Assembly (NCBI GenBank): GCA_964247295.1 | Contig: CAXTTV010000027.1 | Span: 1-35,905 of the forward strand | DNA: 35,905 nt | Reading direction: 5' to 3' | From: CAXTTV01 sp964247295 | GTDB taxonomy: Bacteria; Chloroflexota; Ktedonobacteria; Ktedonobacterales; Ktedonobacteraceae | Shown here: piece by piece, positions 15,855 through 24,564 of the stretch | How the letters are laid out: every line of letters begins with the position of its first letter | How positions within the stretch are numbered: the first letter of the stretch is position 1 | The notes under the pieces: model-generated | Told to the model about the DNA's origin: nothing | Databases searched by the model: none | What the model saw: the letters and a program-made list of their open reading frames with translations, nothing else | Position numbers and translations under genes: made by a program

Positions 15855-16038
15855 GTTGCCTCTCATCAATCAATTACCCAATATTAATAAGAACACACTA
15901 CTGGAGGCGCACTACAAGAATTAGATTAAAGGCCAGGTCAGGGATTGAACACTGGCAACCGACCATACGGGACTGGCTAGAGCAGCAGGTCATATAAGAG
16001 ACTACTGCCGAGAAGTATGCCAATAGATTGCTCTTCTT

Positions 16039-17736
16039 CTAATCCTCTTGTCGGTCGGGTAAAAACCGAGCTATGAGAACTTGGATCTCCTTTGACTTCT
16101 GCATGAAAAGATCGCCTCCGGTCAGGGGCTGACCCTTTGTATTGGTGTACTCAGAAGCGATTATCGCTTTGAGTCCCATCCCATCACGCCATTTCTGAAC
16201 GATACGCCATTCTTGCTCTGAGAGGGAATGGAGTGTATCAGAACGGTTCGTAGTGGCGGGGGCAATATCCGCTACGGTATCCGCTACGGGGTCCACTACG
16301 GGTGGCTCATCTCCTGTGGTAGTTATAGCCCTACTGGAGGCTATAATAGTGGGTGTGGAGCCGCGCGAAGTGGCTCCTAACTGCTCTAATTTTGCCCTTA
16401 CGTCATAATCAGGGGAAAGGATCAATCCACTAAAAGCAGGCTTCTCAAGAACATACTGCCCGAAACGTCCAGCCCGAAAATTCTGGTTGACCAATTCCGT
16501 GTTGAAGAAGCCACTGGCCCTCGCCGCTTCAGGGTCAATAGCAAAACCAGCTCTGGTACGGAATTGTGCCATTGCCTCCCGTGTGGACTTATCGCTGTAA
16601 TCTACCTGCATGCAGGCTAGCAGGAAAATCCCATATTTACGAGCCCGGACACCTAGGATGTTGATAGCTGCCAACATCTCCTTCTTGAGCTTCTCATCCA
16701 CTACCTCATATTTGAGGGCTAGCATTTCCTCCACGTAGATAAGCATGATTGGTTCATGAGCTCGACAATATTCTTCGCCAAGTTCTGAACGCCGCTTTAG
16801 CTCCCACTGGAGCAACTTTAATTTCTGGGCCACTTCATCGGGATCGCGCCCAACCAGGCGCACGCGGCGAGGGCCGATTTCTGCAATATGAGGCAGATCT
16901 TCAAACAAACGAGACGTATTGTGCTCCAGATCGAGCAATCCTATCCTCAAATGATCTGGATCGTTCGTTGTTGAGGCTATGTCTAGAATTGCTGCTGCGA
17001 CACAGCTCTTGCCTTGCCCTGATCCGCCAATCAGCTTAAAATGGGTGGACTTTTCGATGGCGGCTAATATTGGCTGCCCAGTCATAGCATCGATCCCCAT
17101 GCCTACCTGTAGACTGTTAAATGGTATGGCCTCGTAAAACTTTTCAATCTTTGGAAGTGGAAGCTCTTCTTGTATTTCCCTTCCTTGCTCCAGCGCGAGT
17201 TGGGATTTTCCTTCTATCAGGGCCGGATTGTCTGCTCTGGCAGAGTGGCTGACATGGTAGGAATTGGGCACAGGCTGCTTAAATTGGCCGAATGGCATCA
17301 GGGCATAGCCACCATCTTCATGAACAAAGATGGGTGGATTTCCATTCTCATCATAACCGGCGCGCGTCTTCATGATATGCAACTCTGTTTTATGCCGCTC
17401 GTCCTGGCGGGCCCGCTCCGCTCTCCGGGCTTCGAGATCTTCTCGGTCCATTTCCACCGCGAGTTGGGAACGCTGAATAGTATGATAAATGGAAACACCA
17501 CGCACAACACATACAGCGATCACAATCAACAGCACAATAATTCCAAAAGTCACCAGAAAGCCGATAATGCCGCCGGCTATCGTCGCTGACATCTGAGTGA
17601 GCGTATGCCAGGAAGCAATCAAAATGGCAATGATCACAATGACTGCCAGGAGCCCAACAATAAAAACGGATACGAGAGCAAGCGAGTTAGTAGGACGCTG
17701 CGTGCTATAGACCTCGATAGCTTTATTTTCATCCAT
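16039..17736 (-). CDS. FtsK/SpoIIIE-like DNA translocase with two membrane helices
   Basis: A 565-residue protein. Two hydrophobic helices (about 18-42 and 54-80) are followed by a charged linker (about 95-120) and an ATPase core with Walker A GGSGQGKS (about 236-243), a probable Walker B IMLIYVEE (about 327-334) and the D-L-E-H segment after the first strand. This fits FtsK/TraB-type translocases, which form hexameric rings that pump double-stranded DNA. The C-terminal ~70 residues (LSEQEWRIVQKWRDG onward) look like a small winged helix, comparable to the gamma domain that reads DNA signals in FtsK and TraB. It is nine bases from the small membrane protein gene upstream. On actinobacterial plasmids such pumps move double-stranded DNA in conjugation; that role here is inferred. 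Confidence 0.75.
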   Translation of the reverse strand: MDENKAIEVYSTQRPTNSLALVSVFIVGLLAVIVIIAILIASWHTLTQMSATIAGGIIGFLVTFGIIVLLIVIAVCVVRGVSIYHTIQRSQLAVEMDREDLEARRAERARQDERHKTELHIMKTRAGYDENGNPPIFVHEDGGYALMPFGQFKQPVPNSYHVSHSARADNPALIEGKSQLALEQGREIQEELPLPKIEKFYEAIPFNSLQVGMGIDAMTGQPILAAIEKSTHFKLIGGSGQGKSCVAAAILDIASTTNDPDHLRIGLLDLEHNTSRLFEDLPHIAEIGPRRVRLVGRDPDEVAQKLKLLQWELKRRSELGEEYCRAHEPIMLIYVEEMLALKYEVVDEKLKKEMLAAINILGVRARKYGIFLLACMQVDYSDKSTREAMAQFRTRAGFAIDPEAARASGFFNTELVNQNFRAGRFGQYVLEKPAFSGLILSPDYDVRAKLEQLGATSRGSTPTIIASSRAITTTGDEPPVVDPVADTVADIAPATTNRSDTLHSLSEQEWRIVQKWRDGMGLKAIIASEYTNTKGQPLTGGDLFMQKSKEIQVLIARFLPDRQED

Positions 17737-17744
17737 GATGCCAC

Positions 17745-18065
17745 CTACCTTGCGGACTGCATTGAAAACGATCTGACAATCGACTGTCGAATGGAGGGCC
17801 AGATTTTCGTCAAGAGGAAAGCAATAATTACCCAGCAGAGCAACTTCACGAGCGAGTCACCCTGGTTATAGACCAAGCTGAGGTGTGTTACTAGCTCACA
17901 CACGGCTGATATTGTCAGGTTGAGCAAATAAGCAACAGCAATAACTGCACTCAGAATAATGGCAAGGCATCCCACTACACCGACAGTCAGAACAGTAGCA
18001 AGAAGTATAAAAGCTTTGTCTGTCGGCAAAATGAATGTGGAGCCACCGGCAAAATTTGTATTCAT
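17745..18065 (-). CDS. Small membrane protein
   Basis: A 106-residue protein from the ATG at 18065, with GGA about seven bases upstream; ATG 18083 is an alternative start. It has three hydrophobic stretches (about 20-40, 42-62 and 76-94) and a basic C-terminus, so it is probably an integral membrane protein with three passes. It directly precedes the FtsK-like translocase gene and may be its membrane partner, which is inferred from position. Confidence 0.6.
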   Translation of the reverse strand: MNTNFAGGSTFILPTDKAFILLATVLTVGVVGCLAIILSAVIAVAYLLNLTISAVCELVTHLSLVYNQGDSLVKLLCWVIIAFLLTKIWPSIRQSIVRSFSMQSAR

Positions 18066-18119
18066 TTCTTTCCATCCTTTCACTGACCAGGGGCCTCGCG
18101 GGAAGCCTGCCCAGTATCC

Positions 18120-18542
18120 TTACACAGCAGGTTCCATTAGCATATCAGCCAGACCACCACCAAGTCCTAACCCCTCTAACTCATCTTCCAGAGCCGCATC
18201 AAACATCATACCCTGAATGGGGGCCGGTGTCTTATCGCTCGTAGAAACGGGGAGAGCTGCGCCCACAGTTAAGCCCTGATACGGATGTTGGCCTTGCTCC
18301 AGCAGAAAATCAATAACTGCCGCGAGCTGCCGCCGCAGAACGTTGGCAAGATAGGGTAAATCATATCCCGCATACTGGCCCTGTCGATCAGGGCCAGTAT
18401 TGATGAGCTCGATAATTGTGCCAGATGTCATCGCCATACGGAGCACGTCAGAAACGGATATGCCTCTCGACTTGCTAACGGCCTGCGCCATTTGTAAGGC
18501 ATCAGCCGGGATATTTCGCAGAGATGTCGGGGTATCGCTCAT
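18120..18542 (-). CDS. ParR-like adaptor, candidate partner of the actin-like protein
   Basis: A 140-residue protein. Residues ~8-45 (NIPADALQMAQAVSKSRGIS then VSDVLRMAMTSG) match the helix-turn-helix part of an RHH/Arc-type DNA-binding fold. The C-terminus is acidic and hydrophobic (ALEDELEGLGLGGGLADMLM), like the tail by which ParR caps ParM filaments. It lies 18 bases after the actin-like gene on the same strand, the order of parM-parR operons. Sequence alone does not prove it is ParR; gene order and domain layout are the evidence. GAGGA lies about nine bases before the ATG. Confidence 0.5.
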   Translation of the reverse strand: MSDTPTSLRNIPADALQMAQAVSKSRGISVSDVLRMAMTSGTIIELINTGPDRQGQYAGYDLPYLANVLRRQLAAVIDFLLEQGQHPYQGLTVGAALPVSTSDKTPAPIQGMMFDAALEDELEGLGLGGGLADMLMEPAV

Positions 18543-18560
18543 CGCTTCAATTCCTCATTA

Positions 18561-19895
18561 CTAAAGAACTGCTGGACGCTGCTGTTGAGCTCGTAGTGCT
18601 TCGGCAGTAGCACGAGCAATTCTTTGTGCAGATGCCTGCGACAAAACTAAGCCTCCGATAGCATTAAGAACGGATGCAACTTCTTTCGGGACGAAAAAGT
18701 AGTCTTCTGCCAGACGATGTTGGCTCACAACCTGGAAGAGCGCTGTCCCAAGCAAAATGGAGCCGCCGCCAGTGAACTGGAGGAATGACTGACCATCCTG
18801 CAAGAAACGCAGCATAATTGAGGTAAGATTATCACTTCGAGAGGAAATTACATCCCGAACAATATCATCTACCTTACGCGGGCGACCGCCAACCGATACT
18901 ACACCGGATACTAATACTTCCTGTGCTTCAGCATCTGACAAACGAATATTGGTATATCTCTTTCGGATAGCCTCGCTGACCTCGCGAGCAATCAGAATTG
19001 TTCCTTCACCGATCTGGCTGGCTGACATACGTAATTTCGGGCGTGACTGGCCGGGAATATGATCCAACTCCACTTCGCAGGCGTGAAACTGCCCTCCTCC
19101 AATATCGAGAGTGACATGCCGCTCAATATTTGTTGGGATGGGAGATCCATCTAAGCCGTAATACCAGGCGGCAAAGCTGGCAAACGTCTGACCATAAGGA
19201 GATAGCTCCACGATCCGCACTGTCCAGGTGGTGAGGCGATCATCTTCATCCCGACGTTGCACCGTAAAAGGAACATTGAAAATGTGGCGTAAGGCGCTAC
19301 GCGTCAGGCTGCTCGCCCCACTACGATCCACTTCCTCCGGGGGAAGGCCGAGCGCAACATAGAGATCGTGGGTCCCCTGGGAGCCTTCGATCAACTGGCC
19401 TGACTCGTTTCGATCCCCATAGCCAGCACTAACAAGTGCCTCCACCATACAGGCGGCCAGGAACCGCTGGAAGCGGGCATCAGGCATGCGCTCATGGGAG
19501 AAACCAACAGGCAAACTTTCAGCCTTTTTCGTCTTGAGGGCATCGTGGCCGTACCAAAATTTTTCAGAGCCATTCACGCTCCAGGTCAACCGGCCAGCAC
19601 CAGAGCGGATATGTTTTTCTGGCACATAGGCTGTCGGAACACGAAGATACGTGAGGTAAGCGGTATCTTTCATCGGCATCGCAAGCTTGAAAGCATCGTT
19701 TCCATCATCAACGGACATAATTTTTGCGTTAGCCGGTTCCCATAGGTTGCGGTCGGCGTTCCAACGTTTGCAATTTACATGCCGTAGGAGCTCGCGGCCA
19801 GCAGAGTTTCGCAGTGGTTGGCCGGAAATGACCTTGGATAAGATCGAGTCAGGGTGCAGATTATTGAGTTGAGTTGCGGTTGTTTGGATTTGCAT
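18561..19895 (-). CDS. Actin-like plasmid segregation ATPase (ParM/Alp family)
   Basis: A 444-residue protein with the sugar-kinase/actin (ASKHA) signatures: phosphate-1 SVDDGNDAFK (about 59-68), phosphate-2 VTLDIGGG (about 261-268) and the adenosine-binding FTGGG (about 373-377). The N-terminal ~50 residues and the Trp/Asn-rich stretch before phosphate-1 are additions to the usual ParM length of ~320. It would form dynamic filaments that push plasmid copies apart, with the gene at 18120-18542 as adaptor. The ATG at 19895 has AGAGG about ten bases upstream; an in-frame codon at 19952 has poorer support. An AT-rich region with repeated ACTAC/GTAGT words lies upstream and could be its centromere. 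Confidence 0.7.
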   Translation of the reverse strand: MQIQTTATQLNNLHPDSILSKVISGQPLRNSAGRELLRHVNCKRWNADRNLWEPANAKIMSVDDGNDAFKLAMPMKDTAYLTYLRVPTAYVPEKHIRSGAGRLTWSVNGSEKFWYGHDALKTKKAESLPVGFSHERMPDARFQRFLAACMVEALVSAGYGDRNESGQLIEGSQGTHDLYVALGLPPEEVDRSGASSLTRSALRHIFNVPFTVQRRDEDDRLTTWTVRIVELSPYGQTFASFAAWYYGLDGSPIPTNIERHVTLDIGGGQFHACEVELDHIPGQSRPKLRMSASQIGEGTILIAREVSEAIRKRYTNIRLSDAEAQEVLVSGVVSVGGRPRKVDDIVRDVISSRSDNLTSIMLRFLQDGQSFLQFTGGGSILLGTALFQVVSQHRLAEDYFFVPKEVASVLNAIGGLVLSQASAQRIARATAEALRAQQQRPAVL

Positions 19896-20141
19896 GGGCA
19901 AAAACCTCTCTTTTTTGTGTGTTGTAGTTAAAAAGACTACATTTGAAAGCACAAGCGGAACCTAAAACACTTTCCTTGAAATTTTGGAACTAATGGAGCT
20001 ATTTTTGCAATCGATGAAACTACTTTTGACTACAAGTTCCATAATTAAGATAACATATAGACTTGGTGGTGTCAATATATTAGAACCACTAGTTTTAAAA
20101 TTGGAAATTGAACCGCAAACACTCAGAAATACAGAAGAGCA
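19896..20141. promoter_or_regulatory. Divergent region with repeated GTAGT words, candidate parC
   Basis: TGTAGT (19923-19928) faces ACTACA (19936-19941) as a hairpin. Two more ACTAC copies lie ten bases apart at 20019-20023 and 20029-20033, and TGGAACT / AGTTCCA (19985-19991 and 20035-20041) bracket an AT-rich stretch. A centromere just upstream of the actin-like gene is usual for type II systems. Overlapping short frames on both strands here lack ribosome binding sites. Confidence 0.35.
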
Positions 20142-20150
20142 TGGTATAAT
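20142..20150 (+). promoter_or_regulatory. Extended -10 promoter
   Basis: TGGTATAAT, a perfect TATAAT with the TG extension. No good -35 lies at the usual distance. Transcription would start about 20 bases before the ATG at 20181. Confidence 0.6.
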
Positions 20151-20180
20151 CCAGACATCATTTAAGATGAAGGGGCTTTT

Positions 20181-21056
20181 ATGGGAAAGCAAAATAGTTG
20201 GATCACAGCCGCACAGGTAGAAGAGCGGTTAGAGAAGGCTCGACAAGAGGGGATTACAGATATTTCGATGTCCACTTTTTACCGCTTAGTGAGGGATGGA
20301 TATCTGCAAAAAGACTTACCGGAGGATCGAGTGCGCGAAGCGTTATACAATCCCGATGAACTCGATGATCTCATACGGTATGGAACTCCAAGCAAGAGAA
20401 AAGCGAAGGAAAAAAGACAGAAGCCGCTATCCCTATTACCCGAAGAGTCAAAAATAGGGCAACCATCGAAAGGCATGACAGACTGGATACAGCCAGGAGA
20501 TCTTGCCTATGTCTATGTAATGGATGCTGAAGTATATGGAGTGGAGCATTCTGTCTCTCCAACAACGACGTTGACCTGGTGGCGCAAAAATCCGCATGCC
20601 TGTCGCATACTCTTTAATCAGGACAATCGCAAAGAGATCTGGGGGGCCCTCTCAGTTATTCCAATGGAAGAGAAAATTATTTATAGCATTCTAAAAGGGG
20701 ATCTTAAAGAGCAGGATATCACTGCTGATCATGTACTTGAGTATCAATCAGGGAAAGAATATTCTTGCTATATCGCGTCAGCAGCCATTCGCCCGGAGCA
20801 TCAGCCGTCGTTCGCTCTTTTGCTGCACAGCATGATGAATTTCTGGTGCCAGCAGTCAGAGGTAAAAATAAACTCCCTGTATGCTTTCGCCCTCCATGAA
20901 GACCAAGGAGCTGGTCTGCGGTTGATCCGTAAACTCTATTTTGCCCCCCGTTATGATTTGGGAGAAAATGCCTGGGAGTTGCGCCCAAACCATTATAATC
21001 CCTCGCCAGTTATCCAGAAGTTCCAACAGTGCCTTCAATCGAAACGGTCGAAATAA
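20181..21056 (+). CDS. HTH protein with a C-terminal acetyltransferase-like domain
   Basis: A 291-residue protein. Residues ~8-70 (WITAAQVEERLEKARQEGIT, then MSTFYRLVRDGYLQKD and later YNPDELDDLIRYG) fit an excisionase-like winged HTH. The remaining ~190 residues look alpha/beta, with a late segment SCYIASAAIRPEHQPSFALL that resembles strand 4 and the A motif of GNAT acetyltransferases. That second assignment is weak. AAGGGG lies five bases before the ATG. It may regulate the divergent actin-like gene or its own cluster; no other clue is available. Confidence 0.45.
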   Translation: MGKQNSWITAAQVEERLEKARQEGITDISMSTFYRLVRDGYLQKDLPEDRVREALYNPDELDDLIRYGTPSKRKAKEKRQKPLSLLPEESKIGQPSKGMTDWIQPGDLAYVYVMDAEVYGVEHSVSPTTTLTWWRKNPHACRILFNQDNRKEIWGALSVIPMEEKIIYSILKGDLKEQDITADHVLEYQSGKEYSCYIASAAIRPEHQPSFALLLHSMMNFWCQQSEVKINSLYAFALHEDQGAGLRLIRKLYFAPRYDLGENAWELRPNHYNPSPVIQKFQQCLQSKRSK

Positions 21057-21099
21057 GCATTAATGGAGGCGCTAAGATACCTATACAAAAGGAGGCGAT

Positions 21100-22305
21100 A
21101 TGGAGGATCTCAAACAATGTGAGCAATGCAAAGAACGAAAAAGCCTTTCAGCATTTCATCGACGCAAGAATAAAACTGATGGTCGAATGAAGATTTGTGC
21201 TGAATGTTATATGGCAAACTTACATAACACACAGAGGGCCATAAAAGAACAGCAGCAAGCGCGGAAACAGCAGCAATTGGAAGAGAGCGAGCGTTTAAAA
21301 ACAACGGTTTCAACATTACTGAAGGGCACAAACAGCAATGCCAATCACATTCAGGGCTCAAAAGTGTGCCAGCGATGCCAGCAGGAGTTTCCGACCAACG
21401 CGCATGGAGCTCTGGTCGTTCCCTTTTTCAGCATCCACAGTACCACCTGTGAACGGTGCGGGAAGCCACTTTCAATAGAATATCCAGAAGACGGTATGGT
21501 CCATTATTGGTGTAGCAATCACATTGCCGGTGGTGGACCTACCTGGTACGGGTATTCTCAAACACACTGCCCTCCGTGTGATGAAGAGCGGCGCAAGAAA
21601 AATCGTCAAGCCTATCCTCTTTGCCCAATGTGTAACACCCCTACGTCGGTAGCGAACTTTCTGAGAAAATATCATGGGTATCGACTCGATATTATTCGGG
21701 TCTGCTGTATGTCCTGCCTCCCTTCATTTCAGGCCCTCTCTGACCAGGAGCAGCAGACCCTGCTTCGCCAGGCGATGATAAAAGCATATGGCGAGACCGC
21801 TACGATCTACGCTCTTCAATATGATGACACATTTCTTTACCATCATATTGGGAGGACAAAGCATTTTAAGAAGCGGATGGGACAGTATCGCCGGAATTGG
21901 TATAGAGATATCCAAACACCCCATGTCCTTGAGGAGGTTGCGTTCGGGCCCCTATCAATGGAGCGCGAAAGTCGATGGATACTCCATGCCCTCAAGCATG
22001 GATGGCCCATTGACAACTTTCACATGTTTGATCCAGACAAATTGGCTCAACAGGAAACGGAACATCCCCTTTCCCCTGATGTCATGCCTCTTCTATCTGA
22101 GAGGCGGAAAGAAATCCATGCTAATCAGCTTCAAGAGGAAAAAGAACTCACTGCTGCTGCTGCTGAAATAGAACCGCTTACTGCACCGTTTGAGGAAATA
22201 GAACCGTTGTTAAAATACTTCCAAAATACGAGTGATGTCCACATCGTGCATTGGTTCCTAACAACAGTGGAAAAAGAAGGGGAAAGAAGAGGGAAGGAGA
22301 AGTAG
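21100..22305 (+). CDS. Zinc-ribbon protein with GIY-YIG-like nuclease domain
   Basis: A 401-residue protein. The N-terminus begins with a CEQCKERK...C-x2-C zinc knuckle (about 7-36), and more CxxC pairs follow (about 88-91, 113-116, 167-170 and 178-181), giving several probable zinc sites. Residues ~235-320 fit a GIY-YIG nuclease: TIYALQYDD (GIY), HHIGRTKHFKKRMGQY (YIG plus the catalytic Arg region) and a later SMERESRWILHAL carrying the metal-binding Glu. The first Gly and the Tyr of YIG are changed, but the order and spacing hold. Expected to cut or bind DNA; mobile GIY-YIG proteins with zinc fingers are common. AGGAGG lies before the ATG, and the gene follows the HTH gene by 43 bases. Confidence 0.6.
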   Translation: MEDLKQCEQCKERKSLSAFHRRKNKTDGRMKICAECYMANLHNTQRAIKEQQQARKQQQLEESERLKTTVSTLLKGTNSNANHIQGSKVCQRCQQEFPTNAHGALVVPFFSIHSTTCERCGKPLSIEYPEDGMVHYWCSNHIAGGGPTWYGYSQTHCPPCDEERRKKNRQAYPLCPMCNTPTSVANFLRKYHGYRLDIIRVCCMSCLPSFQALSDQEQQTLLRQAMIKAYGETATIYALQYDDTFLYHHIGRTKHFKKRMGQYRRNWYRDIQTPHVLEEVAFGPLSMERESRWILHALKHGWPIDNFHMFDPDKLAQQETEHPLSPDVMPLLSERRKEIHANQLQEEKELTAAAAEIEPLTAPFEEIEPLLKYFQNTSDVHIVHWFLTTVEKEGERRGKEK

Positions 22306-22338
22306 CGGGAAACCACTATTCTCCTCTACAGTTAGAGC

Positions 22339-23721
22339 TTAGGCAAAGAGATCTTCTAAGCCCCGTACCTTCTGTTCGTGGGGCCACTTCAGGAGCATTT
22401 GATCATAGATTTCACTTGCTTCTTGATATCGTAAATTAGATCCGAGCTTCAGAGCTGCCCCGGTCGCAGCTTCCAGATGCTCTACTGCTGCTGGCATATC
22501 ATCCAGAGTAACAAGCGTCAAACTTTGGCGCACCAGCAACTCTACCTTTTGAGGAGCAAGAGTTGCTGGCAGCTTCTTCTCTGCTTCTGTAAAGACATTC
22601 CACGCCTCTGCTGGCTTCTGTAAATGGATATACATGAGTCCTTCAAAATTTGCCCTCGTGAACGCATTGAAATGTGTGTAGGCAAATTGAAGATCTTCCT
22701 GTGGGCTTGCTGGAAAGGTGTCTCGTGCCAAACCCTGATAATGGTCTGCTTCCTTCTGCTGGCCGGTCCTGGCGTAAGCTTCAGCTAAGCCGATATATGC
22801 TTGGCCCAGTACCAGGGGCGAGACATGACCCTTATACTGGACCGCTTCTTGATACTTGAGGAGCGTCTGCCCCGGTCGCTTCATGATATGGTACAAATTT
22901 CCCTGCCGCACAAGCGATGATAAGCGGAGATTATCGTCATCGGCAAGATGCGCGTAGTGGAGGGATTGCTTGGCATGATCCATTGCAACCCCAAAATTCT
23001 GATCTTGCATTCCGATAAGATACCCAAGTTGATGCGCTTGGGAAGCAAGACCACTAGCCTTTTGCTGGTAGCGTGATGGCTTTTGCGCGAGAGTGGTTAG
23101 TGTATTGATATAGCCAGGTAATGTCTCACGTACTTCAGGCAGTCCACCAGAAAAGTAGAGACGCCAGACCAGTGGCACATTAACCGCTGCCAAGGAAACA
23201 ATCTCATCATCACGTAAGAGAGACGAGTCATCACCAGAAAGACTCGCGGTCAAGGCTGCAATAGGAATGCTCGTCAGCAAGGCGATAATAGATCTTCTTG
23301 ATATCTGTTTCATGTCCAAAAATCTCCTAAGTGTTTGTTCGACATGCTCTTGCAGTTCACCAAAGCTCATAGATGGATCTTGTGTCACTACAAGCTTGTC
23401 TTTGATGAGCGTCTCCTCTGTTTCACCTGATAATTGATCTGACACAGAGGAAAGTGGCATGTCTTGTCCACTTTTTTCCGTTTTGGCATCCTCGATCTTG
23501 GAAGATTTCACCAGATGCTCAAAACCTAATTCTTCAGGGGTCTGCCCAAATCCTTTACATAGCAGCATGAGTGAGCTAAGCCGGGGATCTTGCTGACCAT
23601 ACTCCCAGCGAGAGTACGCCTCAATGCTCACTTGGCTTTGCTCTGCTGCTACTTCCAGTGTCCAACACCGGAGCAACCGAGCCGCACGCAATTTATGATT
23701 AGGAACTGGGTGCTTCTTCAT
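22339..23721 (-). CDS. XRE-family HTH protein with TPR repeats
   Basis: A 460-residue protein. Residues ~9-70 form a Cro/C1-type HTH (LRAARLLRCWTLEVAAEQSQ, then EAYSRWEYGQQDP). A linker follows, then a hydrophobic stretch after an RRS pair (about 142-165). The C-terminal ~270 residues contain tetratricopeptide-like helix pairs (ALA/Y-rich, for example LGQAYIGLAEAYARTGQQKEA). This architecture is frequent in Ktedonobacteria and Streptomyces and resembles RRNPP-type peptide-sensing regulators, though no peptide gene was identified. A TTGAAG/TATAAT promoter lies upstream with a leader of about 90 bases. It converges with the GIY-YIG gene; no terminator was seen between them. Confidence 0.75.
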   Translation of the reverse strand: MKKHPVPNHKLRAARLLRCWTLEVAAEQSQVSIEAYSRWEYGQQDPRLSSLMLLCKGFGQTPEELGFEHLVKSSKIEDAKTEKSGQDMPLSSVSDQLSGETEETLIKDKLVVTQDPSMSFGELQEHVEQTLRRFLDMKQISRRSIIALLTSIPIAALTASLSGDDSSLLRDDEIVSLAAVNVPLVWRLYFSGGLPEVRETLPGYINTLTTLAQKPSRYQQKASGLASQAHQLGYLIGMQDQNFGVAMDHAKQSLHYAHLADDDNLRLSSLVRQGNLYHIMKRPGQTLLKYQEAVQYKGHVSPLVLGQAYIGLAEAYARTGQQKEADHYQGLARDTFPASPQEDLQFAYTHFNAFTRANFEGLMYIHLQKPAEAWNVFTEAEKKLPATLAPQKVELLVRQSLTLVTLDDMPAAVEHLEAATGAALKLGSNLRYQEASEIYDQMLLKWPHEQKVRGLEDLFA

Positions 23722-23814
23722 TTAACCGTACCTGGAGAAAGCGACAAACACAATAGGATAATCTCTACTATAGCCAAAGAGACGAAAGAACGACGAAAAC
23801 ATCTTGTTAAACGC

Positions 23815-23843
23815 ATTATACCTACTCTTTGCTTTATCTTCAA
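23815..23843 (-). promoter_or_regulatory. Promoter of the XRE-TPR gene
   Basis: On the minus strand, TTGAAG (23843-23838) and TATAAT (23820-23815) are 17 bases apart. Transcription would start near 23808, leaving a leader of roughly 90 bases before the ATG at 23721. Confidence 0.6.
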
Positions 23844-23970
23844 ATATACAAATTGGTAGATTTTTCCTAAAAAAGCGGCAAACAAGAGACAAGCGTGCGA
23901 CATTGGAGTCTATCTCTTTTTCAACTACACTTCAAGCAGGCAATTGATCAAAGCAAGAAGGAGTTCGCAC

Positions 23971-24090
23971 ATGGAATTTACCGTATCAGTAAGCATCTGG
24001 TTGATCGTCTCTCTCTGTTTGTTCTTCCTGGTTGTAGGCATGCTTCTAAGTGGGAGCCGATCTGGTGGGGGTCGCTCACCACGCTATTAA
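23971..24090 (+). CDS. Tiny single-pass membrane protein
   Basis: A 39-residue protein: a short polar start, a hydrophobic helix IWLIVSLCLFFLVVGMLL (about 9-26) and a Gly/Arg/Ser tail GSRSGGGRSPRY. GAAGGAG lies seven bases before the ATG. It has the size and layout of a type I-like toxic or regulatory membrane peptide, but no antisense RNA was recognised. It is the first of three closely spaced plus-strand genes. Confidence 0.5.
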   Translation: MEFTVSVSIWLIVSLCLFFLVVGMLLSGSRSGGGRSPRY

Positions 24091-24110
24091 TTGGGAAAGG
24101 GTAGAAAGAA

Positions 24111-24266
24111 ATGACAGTTGTCACAATTTGGTTCGTCTGGACGCTGGTAGCTTTTTTTGCTGGCGTCCTTACTCACTGGATCTCCAGCCGGAAAGATCGC
24201 CAGGTGTTGAAGAAGTATCGCCAGCAAGCAAAAGCCCAAAAGTTCTGGGGTCGGCCCATCGAGTAG
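24111..24266 (+). CDS. Tiny single-pass membrane protein
   Basis: A 51-residue protein with a hydrophobic N-terminal helix (VVTIWFVWTLVAFFAGVL, about 3-20) and a basic cytoplasmic tail (SSRKDRQVLKKYRQQAKAQK). It follows the previous small gene by 20 bases and precedes the HicA-like gene by 25, so the three are probably co-transcribed. The ribosome binding site is modest (GGGAAAGGG about ten bases upstream). No family is recognised. Confidence 0.5.
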   Translation: MTVVTIWFVWTLVAFFAGVLTHWISSRKDRQVLKKYRQQAKAQKFWGRPIE

Positions 24267-24291
24267 AAATGAAAGCAGAAGGGATACAGCT

Positions 24292-24498
24292 ATGGAAAAA
24301 ATGCGTCAGGTACGATCTGCCCTATTGGAATTAGGCTTTATCTCCAAACAGGGACGCGGGAGCCACGAAGTCTGGTTCGATCCCAATCAGCCAAAGCGCC
24401 GGATCGTCCTCTACGGAAAGAACAGCAAGGATGCTCCAAAATATCAGACATCTCGCGTGCGGAGATTTAAGCGCGGCATGATGACATACCAGTGGTAA
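24292..24498 (+). CDS. hicA: HicA-like mRNA interferase toxin without adjacent HicB
   Basis: A 68-residue protein resembling HicA. LGFISKQGRGSHEVWF carries the conserved GSH whose His (residue 25) is catalytic in HicA RNases, followed by the basic strand RRIVLYGKN and a C-terminal helix. HicA is a dsRBD-fold toxin that cuts translated mRNAs and is neutralised by HicB, usually the next gene. No HicB is found within 1 kb. AAGGG lies eight bases before the ATG. A helix-turn-helix gene at 24713, after a long inverted-repeat region, is the only candidate partner. Confidence 0.65.
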   Translation: MEKMRQVRSALLELGFISKQGRGSHEVWFDPNQPKRRIVLYGKNSKDAPKYQTSRVRRFKRGMMTYQW

Positions 24499-24564
24499 CA
24501 AATTTGCTGATACAAAAAGAGGTATTTGGACTATTCTCTTGGCTTCCTGGTACTATTCTGGTAT

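Noticed and set aside
19962..20220. Overlapping short frames on both strands between the actin-like and HTH genes
   Set aside because: Neither has a binding site, they overlap each other, and the region looks like a promoter and repeat-bearing intergenic stretch.
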